NCBI RefSeq assembly: GCF_034479615.1
Contig: NZ_CP140255.1
Coordinates: forward strand, 3,162,001-3,226,000
Direction of reading: 5' to 3'
Length of the DNA: 64,000 nt
Origin: Vreelandella neptunia
GTDB lineage: Bacteria > Pseudomonadota > Gammaproteobacteria > Pseudomonadales > Halomonadaceae
The translations under genes and the position numbers were made by a program. The notes beneath the pieces were generated by a model. It had not been told where the DNA came from and did no database searches. It saw nothing but the letters and a program-made list of their open reading frames with translations. How positions within the stretch are numbered: position 1 is the stretch's first letter; each line of letters opens with the position of its first letter. Below are positions 26,516 to 35,763 of the stretch, in pieces.

Positions 26516-26537
26516 TGCTTCCTATATGCTTCCAAAT
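26516..26537. repeat. probable integrase arm-type site, right end
   Basis: These 22 bases match 8780-8801 in the same orientation with one mismatch and contain two TGCTTCC-type heptamers 11 bases apart. They lie 55 bases inside the right attachment repeat. Confidence 0.55.
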
Positions 26538-26591
26538 CGAAGAAAGACTAAGAGATGAAGCCGTAAAACTATAGTAAGCCGTTGATTTAAT

Positions 26592-26668
<77 letters not shown>

Positions 26669-26780
26669 GAAAAGCGTGCATATCATAGCGAATGTGGCCG
26701 GGTGAGGCTAGCCCCTTTGCGCTATCTTGATGTCATTACGGCACTTTATGTGGATTGGGCAGTCTGGAGAGTAGTTCTTT

Positions 26781-27371
26781 ATGCGGAGACGCGCTGTGAA
26801 AGCATTGATTGCTCTATTCCCCTTATTGTTGGCGCTGCCCGTGCACGCTGATTGGCAGCTTGATCCTGGCCAGTCGCGGGTGCAGGCGTCGATTACTCAG
26901 TTGAACGGCGAAACACCGCAAACGCATCACCACCAGGTGCGCGATCTGCAGGGCGATATCTCCAGCGATGGCACCCTGCGCTTGCCGTTAAAGCTTAGCC
27001 AAACGGATGTGCTTGAACGCTTTAGTGAGCTGCCGCCGTGGATAGGTTTGCTGGCCAACACCACCTTGGTGACGCTAGAGGCGCAAATGCCGCCAGAGCG
27101 GTTGGACGGTTTGGATATTGGCGAATCACTGGTTGAGACGCTGACCTTTAGCGTTCAATCAGACATGGTAAACCAACAGGAATCCGTGCCGCTGCGGTTT
27201 ACCCGCGAAGGTCTGAATGAGATACGCGTGACCCACGCGGAGCCCATGGCGATGGATGGCCGAGCGCTGATGGCCAACACCACGGTGCGCACCGTGATGT
27301 CGTTACTGGGCTACCAGGAGATTGACGAGCATGTGCCCGTCACCCTCAATGCGCTCCTGGTTAATAGGTAA
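26781..27371 (+). CDS. YceI-like periplasmic protein
   Basis: A 196-residue protein with a Sec signal peptide (cleavage after about residue 23, PVHA|DWQ) and a YceI-like lipocalin fold pattern: WQLDPGQSRVQASITQ at the start and alternating beta strands. YceI proteins bind isoprenoid-type lipids; the ligand here is unknown. It lies just outside the island, upstream of the tRNA gene. Confidence 0.8.
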   Translation: MRRRAVKALIALFPLLLALPVHADWQLDPGQSRVQASITQLNGETPQTHHHQVRDLQGDISSDGTLRLPLKLSQTDVLERFSELPPWIGLLANTTLVTLEAQMPPERLDGLDIGESLVETLTFSVQSDMVNQQESVPLRFTREGLNEIRVTHAEPMAMDGRALMANTTVRTVMSLLGYQEIDEHVPVTLNALLVNR

Positions 27372-27388
27372 TAGTTAATCGGTCGTCG

Positions 27389-29206
27389 TTAAAGGTTACT
27401 GAGTGCTTCCACATCCCCCGCCTGAGCTTCGCCGGTTTGCACCCGCCACTGGGCGGCGTAGTGGCCGTTAGCTGCCAATAGGCTTGAATGTGTGCCGCGC
27501 TCGGCCACTTGGCCTTTCTCGATCACTACGATCTCATCGGCATGGACGATGGTCGAAAGCCGGTGAGCAATCATAATCACCGTGCGGCCATGGGCGATGC
27601 GCTTAAGCGAACGCTGAATGGCCGCTTCGGTTTCGTTGTCCACTGCGCTGGTGGCTTCATCCAGTACCAAAATAGGCGGGTCTTTAAGTAGCGCCCGCGC
27701 TAAAGAAAGCCGCTGACGCTGTCCGCCGGAAAGCCGCACGCCCCGCTCCCCTACCGGGGTATCCAATCCTTGGGGCAGCGTTTCGATAAAGCTCCACGCC
27801 TCGGCGGTTTTTGCCGCGTCGATAATCGCAGCTTCGTCGGCATCGGGCTTACCGTAGGCGATATTGTCGCGAATGCTGCCTTCAAACAGGTAAACATCCT
27901 GGCTGACCAGGCCAATCGACTGGCGTAGCGAGTTCATGCTGACCTCGGTAATCGGCTGACCATCGATGAGTATCCGCCCGTTTTCCGGGTCGTAAAAGCG
28001 CAGCAGCAGCTTGATGAGGGTCGATTTTCCCGAGCCGGTCGCGCCTACTAATGCCAGAGTGTTGCCTGCAGGTGCGTGTAAATGAATGTTTTCCACGCCA
28101 ACGCCACTGGTGGCGTAGCGAAAGCTCACATTGTCGATGGTCACTTCGCCGCGCACCGGCTGAACGAGCGGAGTGGTGCTATCGTCTTTAACGGTAATTG
28201 GCACTTCAAGTAGATCGAGAATCCGCCGCGTGCTGGCCATGGCGCGTTCGAACAGGTCGATCACCTGGGCCAGGCCAGTGAGCGGCCAGAGCAGCCGCTG
28301 CGTCAGGAATACCAGCACGCCATAAGCACCCACATTCAGCGAGCCGTTGAGCGCCATCATGCCGCCCACAGTAAAGGTGGCCAGAAAGCCCGCCAAAATC
28401 GCCATGCGGATCACGGGAATAAACGCGGAGCTAACCTTGATCGCCCTTCTGTTGGCGTCTACGTAGGCTTCGCTGGCCTGGCGCAGGCGTTCAGCTTCGC
28501 GGTCTTCACTGGTAAAGCTCTTAATCGTCGCGATGCCGCTTAGGTTGTTGGATAAACGGCTGGCTAAATCGCCCACCTTTTCACGCACGTCGCTGTAGAG
28601 CGGCCCGGCTTTGCGCTGGAAGAAGAACGCCCCCCAAATGATCAGCGGAATCGGTGTAAACGCCAGCAGCGCAATCAGCGGCGAAAGCACAAAGAATACC
28701 GCGCCAATCACCACCACCGTCACCACTACCTGAACCATCGCGTTGGCGCCACCGTCCAGAAAGCGCTCGAGCTGATTAACGTCGTCGTTCATGGTGGCCA
28801 CGAGCTGGCCGGAGCTTCTTGATTCAAAGAACGCCATATCCAACCGCTGAGCGTGCTCATAGGTATCCTGGCGCATATCCGCCTGTAAACGTTGGGCTAA
28901 GTTGCGCCATAGGATTTGAAACAGGTACTCAAACAGCGACTCCCCCGCCCAGATAACAAACGTCAGCACCGCCAGCATGGTGATCTGCTGTTGAGGCGTC
29001 TCGAAGCCGAGGCTGGCCACAAAACTCTGCTCCTGATTGACCACCACATCAATGGCGACACCAATCAGAATCTCTGGAGCAATATCAAACAGCTTATTGA
29101 TAATCGAACAGGCGGTGGCGGCAATGATGCGCCGACGATAGCCTTTGGCGTAGCGCAGTAGCCGCAGCAACGCTTGAAAACTGTGTGCAGGAGAGGACAC
29201 AAGCAT
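27389..29206 (-). CDS. ABC transporter, fused permease and ATPase (exporter type)
   Basis: A 605-residue half-transporter. The N-terminal domain has six membrane segments (about 20-320). The ATPase domain has Walker A GATGSGKST (about 388-396), the signature LSGGQRQR, Walker B ILVLDEATS and the H-loop AHRLST. It resembles MsbA/lipid or multidrug exporters and would act as a dimer. The substrate is unknown. It converges with the YceI gene and stands alone. Confidence 0.88.
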   Translation of the reverse strand: MLVSSPAHSFQALLRLLRYAKGYRRRIIAATACSIINKLFDIAPEILIGVAIDVVVNQEQSFVASLGFETPQQQITMLAVLTFVIWAGESLFEYLFQILWRNLAQRLQADMRQDTYEHAQRLDMAFFESRSSGQLVATMNDDVNQLERFLDGGANAMVQVVVTVVVIGAVFFVLSPLIALLAFTPIPLIIWGAFFFQRKAGPLYSDVREKVGDLASRLSNNLSGIATIKSFTSEDREAERLRQASEAYVDANRRAIKVSSAFIPVIRMAILAGFLATFTVGGMMALNGSLNVGAYGVLVFLTQRLLWPLTGLAQVIDLFERAMASTRRILDLLEVPITVKDDSTTPLVQPVRGEVTIDNVSFRYATSGVGVENIHLHAPAGNTLALVGATGSGKSTLIKLLLRFYDPENGRILIDGQPITEVSMNSLRQSIGLVSQDVYLFEGSIRDNIAYGKPDADEAAIIDAAKTAEAWSFIETLPQGLDTPVGERGVRLSGGQRQRLSLARALLKDPPILVLDEATSAVDNETEAAIQRSLKRIAHGRTVIMIAHRLSTIVHADEIVVIEKGQVAERGTHSSLLAANGHYAAQWRVQTGEAQAGDVEALSNL

Positions 29207-29302
29207 TCCTTACTCAGTAAGTGATAGGCTGAAAGGAGTTGTTATAGAGGCGCTAGCGTAATGAATTCACAGCGAAGGCTCAACGCGTTACTGCCTGGCA
29301 AG

Positions 29303-30118
29303 CTAAGCAGGTGCCGGGGAGCGGCGCACATTGGCCAGCAACGGGCTGCCGGTATCCGGGTCGGTGAGTAGCGTGCACTCTACTTGATAGAGCGTTCGCA
29401 CCAGGTCAGGCGTAACCACCGTAGCCGGAGCCCCAGCCGCGATAATCTGACCTTCGCGCATGGCGATGAGATGGTCAGCGTAGCGGCAGGCGCTGGCGAG
29501 ATCGTGCAGCACCATCACCACGGTACGGCCGTGGTGAGCAAGATGCTTCACCAGCTCGAACACTTCTATCTGGTGGCCCAGATCCAGCGCGGAGGTGGGT
29601 TCATCCAGCAACAACAGCGGGGTTTGCTGGGCGATGGTCATGGCGATCCAGGCGCGTTGGCGCTGGCCGCCGGAAAGCGCATCAATTGGCCTGTCAGCGA
29701 GTTGTTCAAGCCCTGCCGCCGCTAGCGCGTGCTGCACCACGCGCTGGTCTTCTGCTGACCACTGGCGCAACCAGCCTTGGTGGGGCTGGCGACCAAAACG
29801 AATCAGCTCGGTCACGGTGAGCCCCTCTGGTGCGACGGCTTCCTGGGGCAGTAGCGCCAGTTGAGTGGCCAACTGACGCGTGGGCAGGCGCTGAATATCG
29901 GCGCCATCTAGTAACACGGCACCGCTATCGGGTTTGTGTAAACGAGCAAGCCCGGCCAACAACGTCGATTTTCCGCAGCCGTTAGGGCCCACAATGGCGG
30001 TGACCTGACCGCTGGGCAGGGTGATATCCAAGCCATCGATCACCTGCCGGGTGCCATAACTCATCCCGAGCGACTGAGTGGCAAGAGAAGGCATGGTGGG
30101 TGTTGGAGATTGGCTCAT
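29303..30118 (-). CDS. iron-siderophore ABC transporter ATP-binding protein
   Basis: A 271-residue ATPase of the FecE/FhuC type: Walker A GPNGCGKST, signature LSGGQRQRAW and Walker B LLLLDEPTSALD. I chose the ATG at 30118, which overlaps the upstream permease stop (ATGA) and has GGAG upstream; the frame opens 33 bases earlier. It is the last gene of the importer operon and powers uptake of an iron complex. Confidence 0.9.
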   Translation of the reverse strand: MSQSPTPTMPSLATQSLGMSYGTRQVIDGLDITLPSGQVTAIVGPNGCGKSTLLAGLARLHKPDSGAVLLDGADIQRLPTRQLATQLALLPQEAVAPEGLTVTELIRFGRQPHQGWLRQWSAEDQRVVQHALAAAGLEQLADRPIDALSGGQRQRAWIAMTIAQQTPLLLLDEPTSALDLGHQIEVFELVKHLAHHGRTVVMVLHDLASACRYADHLIAMREGQIIAAGAPATVVTPDLVRTLYQVECTLLTDPDTGSPLLANVRRSPAPA

Positions 30119-31242
30119 GTGAAGCTCCGTTGCGGACGCATTAATATCCAAAGTAACCAGGGCCCGCCGACCACGGCGGTAACGATACCCACCGGAATCT
30201 CGATAGGCGCCAGCAGCGTACGCCCGGCTAGGTCGGCGAGTACCATGACCAACGCCCCCGCTAACGTTGCCGCCAAAACAGGCACGCTACGAGAGCTCGA
30301 CATTGACCGGGCAATCTCGGGGCCAATCAACCCCACCATGCCTACCGGCCCGGCAACGGCGACCGCCAAGCCAGTCAACGCGACAGACAGCAGCAGCACT
30401 TCCAACCGGCGCCGCTTGACGTTCACGCCTAGCCCGCTAGCGGTAGCATCCTTGAAACGCAGTAGCGTTAGTGAACGGGCTAACGCCATGGCAGTGGCCA
30501 GCCCTAACGTCAACCCGAGCATAAGTAATTGCAGTGCGCCGCTGGGGCGGGCATTGAGCGAGCCCACCGTCCATGGGTAAGCGGCATTGGCGGTATCAAT
30601 GGCAACGCGCGCCAGCATCAATTGCGTTATCGCGCCAAACACCGCGCCCACGCCAATTCCCGCCACGATAAAGCGATAGCCCTGGGTGCCGTTGCCTGCG
30701 GCGAGCCCGAAGGTGAGTACCGCAGCGGTGGTTGCCCCGGCTAACGCCATGGCAGGCGGCGCGATGGAAACGCCAAGGCCTACGATGGAGGCCACTGCAA
30801 ATGCCGTCGCGCCATTATCAATGCCGATAATACCCGGCGTTGCCAAGCGATTGCGGGCCAGGGTTTGCATCAGTATGCCCGCTAACGCGAAGGCCGCCCC
30901 GGTACTAGCGGCGGCGGCCAAACGCGGCAAGCGTAGCTCCTGCACTACAAAGCTCGCCATCATATCTGCATTGCCAAACAGCGCCTGCAGCACTGCCATA
31001 GGGGCGACCTTAACGCTACCCAGGCTTAGGTAAATAACGCTGGCAAGCAGTAACGCGCCAAACAGCCCCAGGTTAACGGCTACCGCACGCTGCTCAAACA
31101 ACAGGCTGTTCGCACCGTGCCCGCTTCGCCAGGCGAATCGCCAGTAACCTTGCGGTGGCGGTACGCTGCCATGGCCGTCCGCGCGGAACTGGGCTTCCGA
31201 AGAGAAAGGCATAGACGAGCTTTTTATCGGCGTGGTTTTCAT
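30115..31242 (-). CDS. iron-siderophore ABC transporter permease (FecCD family), second
   Basis: A 375-residue permease with about nine or ten membrane segments. The ATG at 31242 is preferred, lying 8 bases after the stop of the preceding permease; the frame extends further upstream into that gene but that part is not permease-like. The FecCD signatures ELRLPRLAAAASTGAAFALAG and GPVGMVGLIGPEIAR are present. It has an N-terminal extension of about 55 residues before the first segment. It forms a heterodimer with the other permease. Confidence 0.88.
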   Translation of the reverse strand: MKTTPIKSSSMPFSSEAQFRADGHGSVPPPQGYWRFAWRSGHGANSLLFEQRAVAVNLGLFGALLLASVIYLSLGSVKVAPMAVLQALFGNADMMASFVVQELRLPRLAAAASTGAAFALAGILMQTLARNRLATPGIIGIDNGATAFAVASIVGLGVSIAPPAMALAGATTAAVLTFGLAAGNGTQGYRFIVAGIGVGAVFGAITQLMLARVAIDTANAAYPWTVGSLNARPSGALQLLMLGLTLGLATAMALARSLTLLRFKDATASGLGVNVKRRRLEVLLLSVALTGLAVAVAGPVGMVGLIGPEIARSMSSSRSVPVLAATLAGALVMVLADLAGRTLLAPIEIPVGIVTAVVGGPWLLWILMRPQRSFT

Positions 31243-31250
31243 TAGCGAAT

Positions 31251-32276
31251 TCACAGCATTGGTAGGCGGCGCGCACGTACGACCGCTATCAGTACGGGTG
31301 CGCCGCACAGCGCGGTGAGTACGCCCAACGGCAGTTCCGATGGAGCGACCACCACCCGAGAGATGATATCGGCCGCGAGGACGATCAGCGGCCCAATGGG
31401 CAGACAAAACCATAGCGTGCGACGAATATCAGGCCCGGCCAAGGCCCGTGCGACAAACGGCACCACCAACCCAACAAAGGCAATGGGCCCGGCGATGGCG
31501 GTGGCAGCCCCCACCAACAGCGCCACGCAGGCGATGACCAACCAACGAATGAGGTTGGGGTGATGGCCCAAACCAGAGGCCACTCGTTCGCCCAGGGCCA
31601 GGGCGGCTAACGGTCGAGCAATCAGCGCAACCACCACTGACGCAACCAGCATACTGGGCAGCACGGCGAACAAGTCGTCTAAGCGGCGGCCGGCCAAGCT
31701 GCCAATCACCCAGAAGCGAATTTCATCAGCGGCGCGTTGGTCGTAAAGCAGTATCAATGAGGTTAATGAGGCCAGCAGACCCGAAAATGCGGCTCCGGCA
31801 AGCACGAGCCGGATGGGGTCGTTACCCACACCGCGAAAGCGCGCCACGCTCAATACGCACACGCAGCCTACCAGCGCACCTAACTGCGCGACTGAAATGC
31901 GTAAAGTGGCGGCGCTAGCACCGAGCACTAAGGCCAGCGCCACGGCAAACGCCGCCCCCGCACTAACCCCTAAAAGCCCCGGCTCAGCCAACGGATTACG
32001 AGCCACTGCTTGTAACAAGGCCCCCGCCACACCCAACGCCATGCCCACCACAATACCAATCAAGGTGCGCGGTGCGCGCAGTTCCCAGACGATGAAGTGC
32101 GCTTCACTGTCCTGAGCGCCGCTCAGTAGCGAAAGAGCCCTACCGGGGCCAACGCTACCCGCACCGATTAATAAACTAACGAGACTCACCGCCACAAGGG
32201 CGGTGAGTAGTAGCAGCATTAGCGTTCGGGGAGTAGCACGCCTAACGTTAGGCGTTGCAAAACGTGGAACCGTCAC
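31251..32276 (-). CDS. iron-siderophore ABC transporter permease (FecCD family), first
   Basis: A 341-residue permease with about nine membrane segments. The FecCD signatures WELRAPRTLIGIVVGMALGV and GPIAFVGLVVPFVARAL are present. It overlaps the binding-protein gene by four bases (ATGA) and pairs with the second permease in one inner-membrane importer. Confidence 0.9.
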   Translation of the reverse strand: MTVPRFATPNVRRATPRTLMLLLLTALVAVSLVSLLIGAGSVGPGRALSLLSGAQDSEAHFIVWELRAPRTLIGIVVGMALGVAGALLQAVARNPLAEPGLLGVSAGAAFAVALALVLGASAATLRISVAQLGALVGCVCVLSVARFRGVGNDPIRLVLAGAAFSGLLASLTSLILLYDQRAADEIRFWVIGSLAGRRLDDLFAVLPSMLVASVVVALIARPLAALALGERVASGLGHHPNLIRWLVIACVALLVGAATAIAGPIAFVGLVVPFVARALAGPDIRRTLWFCLPIGPLIVLAADIISRVVVAPSELPLGVLTALCGAPVLIAVVRARRLPML

Positions 32277-33229
32277 GGCAACAGCGCTGCCTCTATATCG
32301 TCAAGAATCGCCTGGGCGGCCAGCGGGCCATTGGCGCTTGTCCATAGTTGACCATCCACCGGCACTACGTGGTCTTGCTGTACCACGTTTAGGCGCGTAA
32401 AGGCGCTGCTCTGCTTGGCCGCGTCCACCGCCGCTTGACCGTCTTCGTTGAGCGTTGCCAGGAATAGCCAGTCACCGTCCACTTGGGAGAGGTTTTCCAG
32501 GCTGAGCACATCGCTATGTACGCCGCGCTCGCCGACCAGGCCAGCGTCCTGAACATCCAGCCCCGCTTGGGCTAACAAACCTGCAGAAAAAAGGTTTTCC
32601 GACATCACCATGGGGCCACCGGGCATCCAGCGCACCAAGAAGGCGCTACCACCGACACCGGCCTCTTCCACTGCCTTAGCGACCTCGGCGGCGCGTTGTT
32701 CAACGGCCTCAATCGCTTCTGCAATGGCGGCCTGGCGATTGAGTGCTTCGCCGTAAAGGCGGGCTTCCGCTTTCCAGTTATCCGGCGCCAGTGGCTGAGT
32801 GGGTGGCACCACCGTGGGCGCAATACGTGACAGCAGTTGATACTGCTCATCAGAGAGCTGGGCGGGGGCCAAAATCAGATCCGGCTGCTGCGCCAGCACG
32901 GCCTCGATATTGATCTCGCGCACCACGCCCATAATCGCCGGCGGGTGTTCACCAAGATGCGCTTCAATGTAGCTTGCCACGTTGTCGCCACCACGCGTCG
33001 TCACGGCTCCTAGAGGGTTTACGCCTGCCGCTACGGCAGCGTCCAAAGCGCCTTCGTAGAGTGTTACGACGCGCTCTGGGGTTCCCTCAACGTCTACGTC
33101 GCCAAAGGCGGTTTCCAGCGTGCGCGCTTGCACAGAGCCTGCCACAAAAATACTTAGCAATATGCCGACCATACCTAAACGCCCGCTCTTAGCGAGGGTG
33201 GCGGCCATTGATGTCGTTTTAACCAGCAT
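32273..33229 (-). CDS. iron-siderophore ABC transporter substrate-binding protein
   Basis: A 318-residue periplasmic protein of the FecB/FhuD class with a signal peptide (about 1-35, ending GSVQA). Typical blocks are TPERVVTLYEGALDAAVAAG and the INIEAVLAQQPDLILAPAQ helix-strand. It captures the ferric complex after TonB-dependent outer-membrane transport. First gene of the importer operon, divergent to a TonB receptor and near a Fur-like site. The ligand is not identifiable. Confidence 0.9.
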   Translation of the reverse strand: MLVKTTSMAATLAKSGRLGMVGILLSIFVAGSVQARTLETAFGDVDVEGTPERVVTLYEGALDAAVAAGVNPLGAVTTRGGDNVASYIEAHLGEHPPAIMGVVREINIEAVLAQQPDLILAPAQLSDEQYQLLSRIAPTVVPPTQPLAPDNWKAEARLYGEALNRQAAIAEAIEAVEQRAAEVAKAVEEAGVGGSAFLVRWMPGGPMVMSENLFSAGLLAQAGLDVQDAGLVGERGVHSDVLSLENLSQVDGDWLFLATLNEDGQAAVDAAKQSSAFTRLNVVQQDHVVPVDGQLWTSANGPLAAQAILDDIEAALLP

Positions 33230-33256
33230 AAGTTTCTCTCAATATGTTGCCCTGGC

Positions 33257-33279
33257 ATTAATAATAACGATTCTCAAAA
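33257..33279 (-). promoter_or_regulatory. Fur-like box for the importer operon
   Basis: On the minus strand the stretch reads TGAGAATCGTTATTATTAA, close to the GATAAT-type repeats of Fur sites (GAGAATCnTTATTATT). It lies about 28 bases upstream of the binding-protein start. Iron repression is inferred from this and from gene function. Confidence 0.55.
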
Positions 33280-33423
33280 GCGCTTGCACTACTATTCCAG
33301 TGAATGGCGTGTTCCGTTTCCTGCAACTCCTCCACCCTTTCACTGTTTCAGTATGCGCAACGCAACGTTCCTCAATCATTCTCTCGCGTTTGGGAACTTT
33401 TCTTTTTAGACTCCCGCCTTTAT

Positions 33424-33446
33424 TTGATAATCAATATCATTAGCTA
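33424..33446 (+). promoter_or_regulatory. Fur-like box for the TonB receptor gene
   Basis: GATAATCAATATCATTA (33426-33442) approximates the Fur consensus of inverted GATAAT hexamers, and more AT-rich half-sites follow (TAATAATTATC). It lies about 35 bases upstream of the receptor start. Confidence 0.6.
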
Positions 33447-33474
33447 ATAATTATCGTAACCAAGAGGGAATGAC

Positions 33475-35607
33475 ATGCCACGCTTTACTCGCTCTGTTCT
33501 GGCTAGCGCCGTCACGCTTGCTGTTTCAGCAGGCACAGCCACCGCTCAAGAAGAGCAACAGCTGGACAATATCGTTGTTTCGGCCAGCGGGTTTGAACAG
33601 GCGATGGTCGATGCCCCCGCCAGCATTTCGGTGATCTCCCGCGAGGAGCTTTCGCGCCAAAGGGTTACCAGTATTGCCGATGCCCTGCGCAACGTTGAGG
33701 GAGTGGATGTCGGCGGCTCAGTGGGCAAAACCGGTGGTAGCAACATTAGTATCCGTGGCATGCCCAGCGACTACACGCTGATCCTGATTGACGGCCGCCG
33801 CCAGAATACTGCCGGTAGCGTGACGCCCAACGGCTTTGGCGAAACATCCACCAGCTTCTTTCCGCCCATTTCCAGCATTGAGCGTATTGAAGTTATCCGC
33901 GGGCCGATGTCGACACTGTATGGCTCTGACGCCATGGGCGGGGTAATCAATATTATTACCCGCCGGGTTGGCCGCGAGTGGACTGGCTCTATCGGGGTCG
34001 AAAACACCTTTAACGAAGATCGCGATTTTGGCGATCGTCGCGAGATCAACCTGTATACCAGCGGCCCTTTGGTGGAAGATACCCTTGGCTTGCAACTGCG
34101 CGGGCGGGTTTATGAGCGCGATGCTTCTGAACTCACCTACACCGACGGTGACGGCAACCCTATCGAGGTTAGCCAGCGCGGCCCCAGCCCGGTGGAAGGC
34201 GATACCTACAACATCGGCGGCAAGCTAACCTGGACGCCCTCTGATAGCCATGACCTGTGGCTGGATGGTGAAGTCAATCGTCAACGCTATAACAACGACG
34301 AGTGCCAGCTAGGCACCCTGGATGGACGCACACGCAGTTGCGCGCCCGACCCTGGCAGCGCCACCGGCTATTCGGATGAACTCCGTTTTGAGCGCGAGCA
34401 AATTGCCATTGGCCACACCGGACGTTTTGCCTCGGGCACGTTGGAATCCAGCCTTATGCGCAATACCACCGAAACCAAAGGGCGCACGATTCCTGGTGAT
34501 GTGGGCGTCGCTTATGAAGGCTTTCCCAACATTGTCGGCGGTGCGCCGCGGGAGCTGGAAACCACCAATACCGTGCTCGACAGCAAATTCATCATGCCGC
34601 TAGACAACCATATGGCCACCGTGGGTATGCAGTGGTGGGATGCGGAGCTTGACGACGGCTTGGCTGGTGAGACCTTTGCCCAAACTACCTGGTCGCTGTT
34701 TGCTGAAGATGAGTGGATGCTGCGGGACGATTTAGCCCTGACCCTAGGCGGCCGTTATGATCACCACGACGCCTTTGGCAGCCAGTTCAGCCCGCGCGGC
34801 TATTTGGTGTGGAACACGACGCCCAACTGGACATTAAAAGGTGGCGTGAGCCGCGGCTATAAAACGCCCACGCTTAATGACTTGCACGATGGCATCAACG
34901 GCGTCACCGGCCAAGGCACCGTGCTGACCATTGGTAACCCGGATCTTGAACCGGAAACCAGCACTAGTAGCGAGATCGGCGCCCATTACGATAACCAGCA
35001 AGGCTTTACCGCCAGCGCCACGCTGTTCCACAACCAGTTTGACGACAAGATTGCCAGCGGCAGCGATATCCTGGTAGAAAACGATCCGCTGATTCCTGAC
35101 GGCCTGTATAGCCAGGATATCAATATCGATGAAGCGATCACCCAAGGGGTTGAGTTCTCTACCAGCTACCATTTCGCCCCCGATTGGCGCGTTAACGCTA
35201 ACTACACCTATACCGATAGCGAACAGAAGAGTGGCGATAACGAGGGTGAGCCGCTGACGGATACCCCCGAACACGCCATCAACGCCACCCTCCGCTGGCA
35301 GGCAACGGCAAAGCTGGACACCTGGCTCTCCGCTGAGTACCGCAGCGAACGCTACCGTAACCGCGAAAGCGTTCGCGGCGCACCTTCGTTTGATGACCTG
35401 GGCGACTTTAAAGCCTATTCACTATTTCACTTAGGCGGAAATTACGCGGTCACCGATCAGCTTAATCTGAGCGCGACGATCTATAACCTGTTTGACAAAG
35501 ACTTTGTCGACTACCGCGCCTACGGCGATGGCACCAGCTTTGGCAATGTATACGCCAACAGCGAAGAAGGCCGCCGCCTGTGGCTGTCCGCCCGCTACGA
35601 GTTCTAA
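33475..35607 (+). CDS. TonB-dependent siderophore receptor (FepA/CirA type)
   Basis: A 710-residue outer-membrane receptor. A signal peptide (about 1-24, ending TATAQ) is followed by a plug domain with ISVISREELSRQRVTS, SIRGMPSDYTLILIDG and RIEVIRGPMSTLYGSDAMGG, then a long barrel ending in an aromatic residue (ARYEF). A TonB-box-like stretch (NIVVSASG) begins the mature protein. It is divergent to the ABC importer and shares its regulatory region, so the two probably handle the same ferric complex. It is paralogous to the receptor at 35764-37728. Confidence 0.92.
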   Translation: MPRFTRSVLASAVTLAVSAGTATAQEEQQLDNIVVSASGFEQAMVDAPASISVISREELSRQRVTSIADALRNVEGVDVGGSVGKTGGSNISIRGMPSDYTLILIDGRRQNTAGSVTPNGFGETSTSFFPPISSIERIEVIRGPMSTLYGSDAMGGVINIITRRVGREWTGSIGVENTFNEDRDFGDRREINLYTSGPLVEDTLGLQLRGRVYERDASELTYTDGDGNPIEVSQRGPSPVEGDTYNIGGKLTWTPSDSHDLWLDGEVNRQRYNNDECQLGTLDGRTRSCAPDPGSATGYSDELRFEREQIAIGHTGRFASGTLESSLMRNTTETKGRTIPGDVGVAYEGFPNIVGGAPRELETTNTVLDSKFIMPLDNHMATVGMQWWDAELDDGLAGETFAQTTWSLFAEDEWMLRDDLALTLGGRYDHHDAFGSQFSPRGYLVWNTTPNWTLKGGVSRGYKTPTLNDLHDGINGVTGQGTVLTIGNPDLEPETSTSSEIGAHYDNQQGFTASATLFHNQFDDKIASGSDILVENDPLIPDGLYSQDINIDEAITQGVEFSTSYHFAPDWRVNANYTYTDSEQKSGDNEGEPLTDTPEHAINATLRWQATAKLDTWLSAEYRSERYRNRESVRGAPSFDDLGDFKAYSLFHLGGNYAVTDQLNLSATIYNLFDKDFVDYRAYGDGTSFGNVYANSEEGRRLWLSARYEF

Positions 35608-35644
35608 TCGGTTTCAGCTCGCTACTGTTTCAATGCTGACTTCT

Positions 35645-35672
35645 GCCCCGGCCATGCGCTGGGGCTTTTTTT
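35645..35672 (+). terminator. terminator of the first TonB receptor
   Basis: GCCCC (35645-35649) and GGGGC (35661-35665) form a short stem followed by seven T. Position just after the receptor stop supports a Rho-independent terminator. Confidence 0.75.
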
Positions 35673-35701
35673 GTTTACCTCCCTCACCTTTCCTAACAGC
35701 C

Positions 35702-35731
35702 AAAAAAAGCGGCCATCGCTGGATAGCCGCT
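35702..35731 (-). terminator. terminator of the second TonB receptor
   Basis: On the minus strand AGCGGC and GCCGCT form a stem with partial extension and a run of seven T follows. It lies 33 bases after the end of the convergent receptor gene. Confidence 0.75.
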
Positions 35732-35763
35732 GCTGTACTGCGTTTATAACGGGAACCTAGCGT

